Of a stretch of 7,223 nucleotides of DNA, positions 1 to 4,896 are shown one piece after another. Positions within the stretch are counted from its first letter, which is position 1; every line of letters begins with the position of its first letter. The notes under the pieces were generated by a model. That model was given only the letters and a program-made list of their open reading frames with translations. It did no database searches and was not told the DNA's origin. The stretch comes from Pseudomonadota bacterium (GTDB taxonomy: Bacteria > Bdellovibrionota > Bacteriovoracia > Bacteriovoracales > Bacteriovoracaceae), in the NCBI GenBank assembly GCA_021299675.1, contig JAJTIF010000314.1, positions 1-7,223 of the forward strand, in the 5' to 3' direction. Both the position numbers and the translations under genes were made by a program.

Positions 1-260
1 ACGAAGCCTTCTATGCACTCTATGAAGGCGTAGCAACGGCTAAAGATATTGATGTGGCGATGAAGCTTGGGACCAACCAGCCCATGGGGCCTTTGGAGCT
101 CGCCGACTTTATTGGTCTTGATACTTGCTTGGCTATTATGGATGTGCTGCACACGGGACTCTCTGATACGAAGTACCGTCCCTGCCCACTTTTGAAGCAG
201 TATGTGGCGGCCGGCAGATTTGGACGCAAAAATAAGAAAGGCGTTTATCTCTATGAGTAA
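1..260 (+). CDS. hbd: 3-hydroxybutyryl-CoA dehydrogenase, C-terminal part (5' truncated by window edge)
   Basis: The first complete codon is at position 3; 85 codons and a TAA stop are visible. The enzyme is a soluble NAD(P)-dependent dehydrogenase interconverting 3-hydroxyacyl-CoA and 3-oxoacyl-CoA, the third step of beta-oxidation or a step of butyryl-CoA synthesis. The visible part is the helical C-terminal dimerisation domain. It contains the family hallmarks D-x-A-M-K-L-G-x-N-x-P-M-G-P-L-E-L-x-D-F-I-G-L-D, a K-Y-R-P segment, and the terminal G-R-x-x-x-K-G-V-Y. These agree closely with my memory of clostridial Hbd. The Rossmann domain and the catalytic His/Glu lie upstream of the window. 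The stop overlaps the start of the enoyl-CoA hydratase by 8 bases, so the two are co-transcribed. The symbol is by similarity to Hbd; PaaH/FadB-like naming is also possible. Confidence 0.93.
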   Translation, partial: EAFYALYEGVATAKDIDVAMKLGTNQPMGPLELADFIGLDTCLAIMDVLHTGLSDTKYRPCPLLKQYVAAGRFGRKNKKGVYLYE

Positions 261-1029
261 TATCAATTTTAGTGTTGAAAATAACATCGGTCTTCTCACC
301 ATCAATCGTCCGGACAAGCTCAATGCCCTCAACAGCGAGGTGCTCAGCGAGCTCAAAACACTGCTCGCAAAGATCAGATCAGAGAAGCTCACTGGGCTTC
401 TGATGACTGGTGCAGGCGAGAAAGCTTTTATCGCCGGTGCGGACATCTCTTCCATGAGCGATATGAAAGCCGCTGAGGGGCTGGCGTTCGGGAAACTTGG
501 TCAAACCGTGACGACTGATATTGAAAATCCTCCCTTCCCAACTATTGCCTGCGTGCAGGGATTTAGTCTCGGGGGCGGCTTTGAGATGGCGCTTGCCTGC
601 GACTTTATTTTTGCCAGTTCGAAAGCAGTTTTTGGTTTGCCGGAAGTGAAGCTCGGACTGATTCCTGGTTTCGGGGGAACACAAAGACTGGCCCGCCGAA
701 CCAATGCAGCTTTTGCTAAGGAGTTAGTCTTTAGTGGGCGCAATGTCACCGCCGCAGAGGCTCTTGCACGCGGAGTGGTGAATCAAGTTTTTGAGACTCA
801 AGATGAGCTGATGACTGGTGCCAAAGCCTATTTCGCAGCAGTGGCGAAGAACTCACCGCTGGCGATCAGTCAGGCAAAACGGTCCATCGACCAAGGCAGC
901 CAGACGACTCTGGAGCAGGGTTTAGGTATTGAAGTGAATTGTTTTTCAGGGCTCTTCGGCTCCTATGATATGAAAGAAGGAACAGCAGCATTCTTGGCCA
1001 AAAGAAAAGCTGAGTTTAAAGGAGAATAA
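253..1029 (+). CDS. enoyl-CoA hydratase (crotonase family), 258 aa
   Basis: This crotonase-fold enzyme hydrates trans-2-enoyl-CoA to 3-hydroxyacyl-CoA, feeding the dehydrogenase encoded just upstream. Its length of 258 residues is standard for the family. The first oxyanion-hole segment is A-F-I-A-G-A-D-I (58-65) and the second is the G-G-G-F-E stretch (107-111). Both hydratase glutamates are present, E111 (GGGFEMA) and E131 (GLPEVKLG), 20 residues apart as in rat mitochondrial hydratase (E144/E164). That favours true hydratase over isomerase or hydrolase relatives. The PGFGGTQRL motif follows at 138-146. ATG 253 was chosen over an in-frame ATG at 202 because it gives the normal family N-terminus and has a weak AAGAAAGG (234-241) upstream. 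It overlaps the previous gene by 8 bases, suggesting translational coupling. The likely substrate is short chain (crotonyl-CoA), inferred from neighbours. Confidence 0.95.
   Translation: MSNINFSVENNIGLLTINRPDKLNALNSEVLSELKTLLAKIRSEKLTGLLMTGAGEKAFIAGADISSMSDMKAAEGLAFGKLGQTVTTDIENPPFPTIACVQGFSLGGGFEMALACDFIFASSKAVFGLPEVKLGLIPGFGGTQRLARRTNAAFAKELVFSGRNVTAAEALARGVVNQVFETQDELMTGAKAYFAAVAKNSPLAISQAKRSIDQGSQTTLEQGLGIEVNCFSGLFGSYDMKEGTAAFLAKRKAEFKGE
1018..1024 (+). promoter_or_regulatory. ribosome binding site of the acyl-CoA dehydrogenase gene
   Basis: AAAGGAG lies 7 bases before ATG 1032. It sits inside the last codons of the hydratase gene and fixes the dehydrogenase start. Confidence 0.8.
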
Positions 1030-1031
1030 GC

Positions 1032-2171
1032 ATGTTACTTGATCAAAAATATAACGAAATTCGCGACATGATTAAAAAGTTCGCAGACTCAGAAGTGGGT
1101 CCTGTCGCCATGAAAATTGACCACGACGGAGCGATCCCAAAGGACTTGATCGCAAAGCTCGCGGAGAATGGTTTCCTCGGCAGCTACATTCCCGAAGAGT
1201 ACGGCGGCGCGGGTCTGGATTATCTTTCCTACGCTCTTTTGATTGAAGAACTCTCTCGCAACTGCGCCTCCACCGGTGTGTTTGTGTCCGCTCATACCTC
1301 TCTTTGTGTGTGGCCGATCCTCGCCTTCGGCACAGAAGAGCAGAAGAAAAAATATCTCCCGAAGCTTGCCGCCGGTGAACTGATTGGTTGCTTTTGCCTA
1401 TCAGAGCCTAATGCGGGATCTGATGCAGGCTCTCTCACCACAAGTGCAGTGGACATGGGAGATCACTGGGAGATCAACGGTGTGAAAAACTGGATCACTA
1501 ACGGCCGTGAAGCAGGACTAGCGATCGTGTTTGCCAAAACCAAAAAGACTCCTGATTACAAAGGCATTTCTGCTTTCATCGTCGAGACCGCGAGCCCTGG
1601 TTATTCGATCATCAAGATCGAAGACAAGCTTGGGATCAAAGGCTCTTCCACCGCTCAGCTGGCCTTTGATAAAGTCAAAGTTCCCAAAGAAAATCTCCTG
1701 GGCCAACCCGAGAAGGGTTTTCGTGTGGCCATGGCGACTCTTGATGGCGGTCGGATTGGAATCGCAGCTCAGGCGCTCGGGATCGCACAAGCCGCTTTTA
1801 ATTACGCTAAAAATTACGTGAAAGAGCGCGTTCAGTTTGGGGCGCCCTTGGCCAATCTTCAAGGTATCCAGTTTATGTTGGCTGATATGAGCACTAAGAT
1901 TGCTTCGTCGCGTCTATTGATCTATCATTCCTCATCACTTAAAGACGCGGAGCTTCCTTATTCTAAAGAATCGGCTCAGGCGAAACTGATGGCCAGTGAA
2001 TCGGCCATGTGGGTGACCACAAAAGCCATCCAGCTTTGTGGTGGGAATGGCTACACCAAGGAATATCCTGTTGAGCGCTATTTCAGAGATGCCAAAATCA
2101 CTGAAATTTATGAGGGAACTAGCGAGGTTCAGCGTATGGTGATCGCCAGCAATGAGCTCAAGGAAGGCTAA
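1032..2171 (+). CDS. short-chain (butyryl-type) acyl-CoA dehydrogenase, 379 aa
   Basis: This FAD enzyme oxidises acyl-CoA to trans-2-enoyl-CoA and passes electrons to electron-transfer flavoprotein; no etf genes are visible here. The length, 379 residues, equals typical butyryl-CoA dehydrogenases. The N-terminal helical domain carries E-E-Y-G-G-A-G (55-61) and S-A-H-T-S-L-C (86-92). The first family signature, C-L-S-E-P-N-A-G-S-D-A-G-S, is at 122-134. The L-D-G-G-R-I-G-I-A-A-Q-A-L-G-I-A stretch (237-252) is characteristic of SCAD/BCD. The second signature starts at Q334 (QLCGGNGYTKEYPVERYFRD). The catalytic base is E361 in I-Y-E-G-T-S-E, the SCAD/BCD position rather than the relocated site of isovaleryl- or long-chain enzymes. 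It begins 2 bases after the hydratase stop with a good RBS. Exact chain length is inferred; no hairpin terminator follows it. Confidence 0.95.
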   Translation: MLLDQKYNEIRDMIKKFADSEVGPVAMKIDHDGAIPKDLIAKLAENGFLGSYIPEEYGGAGLDYLSYALLIEELSRNCASTGVFVSAHTSLCVWPILAFGTEEQKKKYLPKLAAGELIGCFCLSEPNAGSDAGSLTTSAVDMGDHWEINGVKNWITNGREAGLAIVFAKTKKTPDYKGISAFIVETASPGYSIIKIEDKLGIKGSSTAQLAFDKVKVPKENLLGQPEKGFRVAMATLDGGRIGIAAQALGIAQAAFNYAKNYVKERVQFGAPLANLQGIQFMLADMSTKIASSRLLIYHSSSLKDAELPYSKESAQAKLMASESAMWVTTKAIQLCGGNGYTKEYPVERYFRDAKITEIYEGTSEVQRMVIASNELKEG

Positions 2172-2209
2172 GTTTATTGTTGATAGAGCGGGTAGGGCTT
2201 TGGTAGTTT

Positions 2210-2219
2210 TTGACGTCAA
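2210..2219. promoter_or_regulatory. perfect 10-bp palindrome in the 70-base gap before the H1-like gene
   Basis: TTGACGTCAA is a perfect inverted repeat 22 bases upstream of ATG 2242. The gap (2172-2241) has no terminator-like hairpin. It offers only a poor promoter candidate, TTGATA (2180-2185) with TAGTTT (2204-2209). The palindrome could be an operator, but a chance occurrence cannot be excluded from one copy. Confidence 0.3.
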
Positions 2220-2230
2220 TTCATCTGTTT

Positions 2231-2237
2231 GAGGGAG
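2231..2237 (+). promoter_or_regulatory. ribosome binding site of the lysine-rich protein gene
   Basis: GAGGGAG lies 4 bases before ATG 2242. The spacing is somewhat short, but the purine run is strong and no other start is close. Confidence 0.65.
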
Positions 2238-2241
2238 TCCC

Positions 2242-3426
2242 ATGGCTAAAGCATCTGGAAAAGTAAAACCAAAGAAGAAGGCGACCACAAAGAAAGGTGC
2301 TTCGAAGGGTAAGCCTAATGCTAAAGCTAAGCCCAAGGCAAAGCCAGTAGCCAAGAAAGCTCCTGCAAAAAAACCTGCTCCTGCCAAGAAAGCAGCTCCG
2401 GCCAAGAAAGCAGCTCCGGCCAAGAAGCCCGCTCCTGCCAAGAAAAGTCTGCTCAAGACGGCGACTAAGATTGCCTCCAAAGCCGTGGCAGCTCTCTCGA
2501 AGGTAGATAAAGAAAAAGCTAAAAAAGAAGCGCTCAAAGCTAAGCTCGCCGCTCAGAAAGAAAAAGAGCAAGCGAAGAAAGAAGCTGAGAAAGCAAAGCT
2601 CTTAGCTAAGAAAGAAAAAGAGCAAGCGAAGAAAGAAGCTGAAAAAGCCAAACTCCTCGCCAAGAAAGAAAAAGAACTTGCTGCCAAAGAAGCTGAGAAA
2701 GCTAAGAAAGTGGCAGCCAAAGAAACTGAGAAAGCGAAAGCTCTTGCCGCGAAAGAAGCGGAAAAAGCCAAGCTCAAAGCTGAGAAAGAAGCCGCGAAGA
2801 GAAAAGCCAAGGGCGGCGGCGATGATGACGAGGGCGAAGATGGATTTAGCGCCTCTCCGAAGATCCCCAGAGGGGAAGACGATGACGAAGACGAGTTCAT
2901 CGAAGTCGCAAAAAAATCAAAAGACCGTGAGAGCTATAAGAAATACGACATGAATGATCTCGAAGGCAAAATTGCTGATGAGATCTCTGTACTTAGAGAA
3001 AGCTTTGCGTGGCACGAGATCGTTGATGCCATCGGCACGATGGAATTCTTCGTGGACCCGAAGGACGACTCTTGTATCGAGAAGAGCTGCGATAACATTC
3101 GTACCACTTTGAGCTGGTGCCGCCTTCACTACATCAAGAACTGGAAACATATCCAACGTAAACAAGACATCTTGAAGGAAGGTAAGCTTCAAGAGTTTAT
3201 TGAAGAGCTCATTTCGAAGTACCCGCCGAAGTACATCGAGGCGATCATTAAAGATCTGGCCGACGATAGAGATTTCTACCGTGTCCTCAACGAGCTCAAC
3301 ATCACGTCTGAGTTCGAGTTTGAAGAAGATGACTTCGAGTCAGCTAACGACGACGATGATGCTGGTGACGACATCGGCATCGAGCAGACCTTTACGGGCT
3401 CGATGAGATACGAAGACACTGAATAG
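2242..3426 (+). CDS. histone-H1-like lysine/alanine-rich protein with coiled or single helix and unrecognised C-terminal domain, 394 aa
   Basis: I do not recognise the full protein. Four zones can be seen. Residues 1-69 are a K/A/P tail with four APAKKx hexads (46-69), as in eukaryotic H1 tails and bacterial H1-like/AlgP proteins. Residues about 88-190 form a highly charged Ala/Lys/Glu helix, with three 18-residue units (105-158) passing into 11-residue units (148-180), similar to the TolA central helix or single-alpha-helix segments. Residues 191-219 are a Gly/Asp/Glu hinge. Residues about 226-360 look like a folded, mostly helical domain with W257, W292, W301 and C278, C283, C293, H296, followed by an acidic tail (357-378). 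There is no signal peptide or membrane span, so it is probably cytoplasmic. Binding of DNA or RNA by the basic tail is inferred. It follows the acyl-CoA dehydrogenase by 70 bases and ends at a strong terminator. Confidence 0.9.
   Translation: MAKASGKVKPKKKATTKKGASKGKPNAKAKPKAKPVAKKAPAKKPAPAKKAAPAKKAAPAKKPAPAKKSLLKTATKIASKAVAALSKVDKEKAKKEALKAKLAAQKEKEQAKKEAEKAKLLAKKEKEQAKKEAEKAKLLAKKEKELAAKEAEKAKKVAAKETEKAKALAAKEAEKAKLKAEKEAAKRKAKGGGDDDEGEDGFSASPKIPRGEDDDEDEFIEVAKKSKDRESYKKYDMNDLEGKIADEISVLRESFAWHEIVDAIGTMEFFVDPKDDSCIEKSCDNIRTTLSWCRLHYIKNWKHIQRKQDILKEGKLQEFIEELISKYPPKYIEAIIKDLADDRDFYRVLNELNITSEFEFEEDDFESANDDDDAGDDIGIEQTFTGSMRYEDTE
2377..2448 (+). repeat. four tandem 18-bp units encoding APAKKx
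   Basis: Four in-frame copies begin at 2377, 2395, 2413 and 2431, each reading Ala-Pro-Ala-Lys-Lys plus A, A, P or S. Copies differ mainly at third positions (CCT/CCG) and in the last codon, which suggests slippage or unequal exchange under protein-level constraint. Copy number could vary among strains. Confidence 0.85.
2554..2715 (+). repeat. three tandem 54-bp units encoding an 18-residue charged helix repeat
   Basis: Copies occupy 2554-2607, 2608-2661 and 2662-2715. The consensus is KKEKEQAKKEAEKAKLLA. The first 35 bases of copies 1 and 2 differ at only one position, whereas the rest differs mostly at silent sites. The third copy diverges more (ELAAKE, KKVA). An 18-residue period equals five helical turns. 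Confidence 0.85.
2683..2781 (+). repeat. three tandem 33-bp units encoding an 11-residue (hendecad) repeat
   Basis: Residues 148-158, 159-169 and 170-180 follow the pattern A-K-E-(A/T)-E-K-A-K-x-x-A. The first unit is also the second part of the third 18-residue unit, so the 18-mer looks like an 11-mer plus a heptad. Hendecads favour a straight or slightly right-handed helix. Confidence 0.75.
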
Positions 3427-3432
3427 ATTTTT

Positions 3433-3459
3433 AAAAGCCCCGCAAGGGGCTTTTTTTTT
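3433..3459. terminator. strong intrinsic terminator, probably shared by convergent genes
   Basis: The GCCCC/GGGGC stem (3437-3441 with 3446-3450) closes a GCAA tetraloop of the stable GNRA class. On + it is followed by nine T (3451-3459), and AAAA/TTTT flanks can lengthen the stem. It begins 6 bases after the stop of the H1-like gene. Read on the minus strand it lies just after the stop of the membrane-protein gene with a shorter TTTT tail, so it may work both ways but should be stronger on +. Confidence 0.93.
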
Positions 3460-3461
3460 GC

Positions 3462-4328
3462 CTAAAAAAGTAAAGCCAAGAGTGAAAAGAGAAAGGATCC
3501 CAGGAGGGCCAGGCTGACAGAAAGCTTGATGGCTTTCACTGGGGATTTTAGAGTTAAAAACACCTTCGAGACCACATTTCCTAGAAGAATCAGGCACACC
3601 ACGATCTGTGGGTTGCCTGAGTAGTCTTTGATGCCTGTGATGAAGGCAGCGAGTACCGCGTGAGACTCAAAGAGGGCAATCACGAAGGTACTCACGAAGT
3701 AAGATTCAGGGAGAAGTTTTGTGAGGGCTTTTACCCCCATCAAAATCAGGGCGAGGAAAAAAGTAAACTTCACCACATTTCTCCACACAATCGGATCATC
3801 GGGGATAACGAGACTTGAAGCCGCTGATCGCTTTGGCTTTTCCCCTGAATGACTGAAGAAGAAGAGGCTAACCGTCAGAGCGAAAGCCTGGAGCAAAAAA
3901 GGCATAGAAAGCGTAAGCCAGTTGTGGTCTGCGATGGTCCAAATGATCACGACCCCGAGGCTCAACATGGCAAGGGTTGCAAGAATAAGGGAGCGTGCGA
4001 TCTCCTGGGTTGAGTAGTAGTGAGTCTTTTCTTGGCTTCCGATCTGGATGAAAATCATGGTGCTCGAAATAAAGCCACCCAACAACCCTTGAATCAAGAG
4101 ACCTCTGGATTTTCCAAAAACATGAAGGGCAAAAAAACCAATGTATTCGATCGATGCCATCAAGGCGGTGATCTGCACGAGTTTTATAATATAGAAATGA
4201 GTTGGATTCGTGAGGAGGCGATTGAGAGCAATCGAAAGCAGCCACACGATCAGAAGGGCAGCTGTGTCTAACCAGAGCTCCTTGCCCTTAAAGTGAGAAC
4301 GGAGAGGAGTCGGATGAGTGTCGCTCAT
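3462..4328 (-). CDS. DUF4010-type polytopic membrane protein (MgtC/SapB-associated), 288 aa
   Basis: This is an integral membrane protein with about nine hydrophobic spans, near residues 18-36, 47-67, 78-97, 111-131, 139-159, 184-204, 211-231, 241-260 and 268-288. The pattern Y-I-G-F-F-A-L-x-x-F-G-x-x-R-G-L-L-I, followed by G-L-L-G-G-F-I-S-S-T (81-90), resembles DUF4010, the domain usually joined to the C-terminal side of MgtC/SapB-type proteins. The second half (K-F-T-F-F-L-A-L near 187-194, E-S-H-A-V near 221-225, G-N-V-V-S-K near 250-255) fits the same family, though the usual acidic D-V-D-A motif reads ESHA here. No MgtC domain precedes it. The family function is unsettled; transport or envelope roles are guesses. 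The ATG overlaps the upstream gene's stop by 4 bases (ATGA), so translation is probably coupled. It ends against the shared terminator. Confidence 0.88.
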   Translation of the reverse strand: MSDTHPTPLRSHFKGKELWLDTAALLIVWLLSIALNRLLTNPTHFYIIKLVQITALMASIEYIGFFALHVFGKSRGLLIQGLLGGFISSTMIFIQIGSQEKTHYYSTQEIARSLILATLAMLSLGVVIIWTIADHNWLTLSMPFLLQAFALTVSLFFFSHSGEKPKRSAASSLVIPDDPIVWRNVVKFTFFLALILMGVKALTKLLPESYFVSTFVIALFESHAVLAAFITGIKDYSGNPQIVVCLILLGNVVSKVFLTLKSPVKAIKLSVSLALLGSFLFSLLALLF

Positions 4329-4798
4329 TCTTCTTCGTCTTCGCTGAAGCCCGCTTCTCTCAAGAGGCGGTCTGCTTCAAGCGTAAGAAGAATATTCTCA
4401 CGGGTGATCTTGTGGAAGAATGTGGCTCCTTCGTACTGCACTTCTTGCCACATCGGCTCCCACTCGCTCCAGTCTGGCTGGGAGAAGATCTCATCAAAAA
4501 ATAACCCGAAGAGATCCACGAAGGTGGCTTGGATTTCTTTAAGTTTTTTTGTTTCAAGACCGGGCTCAAGGTCACAAGATAAAAAGATGCTGATCGCTGA
4601 CTCTGTGGGATTCTCGAGATTTGAAAATCCCGCTGCCACCACCATTTCTTCCGGCAAAATCTGACCAAAAACATCAAAATGCCTCCGGCGCGACTCACAC
4701 TCTTTTTCGTAGGTTTCATTAAGTAAATCTGAGACCGATTGAGTCCACTCTTGGGGGAGGTCCAGACCGGGTTTAAGGGTTTTTTTGCGCTGAAACAT
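4325..4798 (-). CDS. acidic soluble protein of unknown function, 157 aa
   Basis: I do not recognise a family. The product has a short basic start (MFQRKK), an acidic body rich in Glu, Phe and Trp (the stretch around residues 108-118 has three Trp), and an acidic end (SEDEEE). There is no signal peptide or membrane span, so it should be cytosolic. The ATG at 4796-4798 has AAGGCGG (complement of 4805-4811) 6 bases upstream. Its TGA overlaps the start of the DUF4010-type gene in an ATGA arrangement, and it is the first gene of a two-gene unit transcribed away from the thiolase. The coupling suggests a partner or regulator of the membrane protein, but this is inference. Coding potential is supported by long uninterrupted reading, RBS and operon geometry rather than homology. 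Confidence 0.85.
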   Translation of the reverse strand: MFQRKKTLKPGLDLPQEWTQSVSDLLNETYEKECESRRRHFDVFGQILPEEMVVAAGFSNLENPTESAISIFLSCDLEPGLETKKLKEIQATFVDLFGLFFDEIFSQPDWSEWEPMWQEVQYEGATFFHKITRENILLTLEADRLLREAGFSEDEEE

Positions 4799-4863
4799 GA
4801 CGGGCCGCCTTAAAGTGAGATTTTACTTTCTATCAATGCCTCTGATTACTAGAATGAATAGAG

Positions 4864-4881
4864 AGATAAATCTAGATAAAT
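4864..4881 (+). repeat. two direct AGATAAAT copies at 10-bp period upstream of the thiolase start
   Basis: AGATAAAT occurs at 4864-4871 and 4874-4881, one helical turn apart. The junction also forms the palindrome ATCTAGAT (4870-4877). It directly precedes the ribosome binding site and could be a regulator site or leader element, or simple AT-rich chance. Confidence 0.4.
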
Positions 4882-4883
4882 TT

Positions 4884-4890
4884 GAAGGGA
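4884..4890 (+). promoter_or_regulatory. ribosome binding site deciding the thiolase start
   Basis: GAAGGGA lies 6 bases before ATG 4897 but directly abuts ATG 4891 and overlaps the possible TTG at 4882. Only ATG 4897 has workable spacing, and it gives the usual thiolase N-terminus. Confidence 0.75.
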
Positions 4891-4896
4891 ATGACT

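Larger units (their letters stand above)
4799..4896. promoter_or_regulatory. divergent intergenic region with weak promoter candidates on both strands
   Basis: Two units are transcribed outward from these 98 bases. On +, TAGAAT (4850-4855) could be a -10, with TTTCTA (4827-4832) as a poor -35 at 17 bases. On minus, TAAAAT (complement of 4820-4825) matches the -10 consensus at five of six bases, with a weak -35 (complement of 4843-4848) at 17 bases. Start sites are not established; the divergent layout itself is the best evidence that promoters lie here. Confidence 0.45.

Noticed and set aside
202..252. Upstream in-frame ATG at 202 extending the enoyl-CoA hydratase by 17 residues
   Set aside because: The extension lies wholly inside the hbd coding sequence, does not resemble a crotonase N-terminus, and ATG 253 gives the normal length.
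2172..2241. A terminator after the acyl-CoA dehydrogenase gene
   Set aside because: No GC-rich hairpin followed by a T tract is present; read-through into the H1-like gene is possible.
2366..2372. First A7 run considered as a programmed frameshift site
   Set aside because: It lies in the PAKK repeat, where AAA AAA codons are expected, and nothing nearby suggests a conserved stop or stimulator.
2554..2715. Tandem repeats considered as a CRISPR-like array
   Set aside because: Units are contiguous without unique spacers, in frame, and differ mostly at silent positions, so they are protein-coding repeats.
2553..2900. Long minus-strand and alternate-frame open stretches across the lysine-rich gene
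   Set aside because: They are low-complexity Ser/Phe/Ala- or Arg/Lys-rich mirror readings of AAG/AAA/GCT repeats, with no RBS or plausible protein features.
3462..4798. The two-gene minus-strand unit considered as a toxin-antitoxin system
   Set aside because: The membrane protein is 288 residues with about nine spans and resembles DUF4010, unlike small membrane toxins; the partner shows no antitoxin DNA-binding motif.
4882..4896. TTG 4882 and ATG 4891 as thiolase starts
   Set aside because: TTG overlaps and ATG 4891 directly abuts the GAAGGGA ribosome binding site; ATG 4897 has proper spacing and the usual N-terminus.
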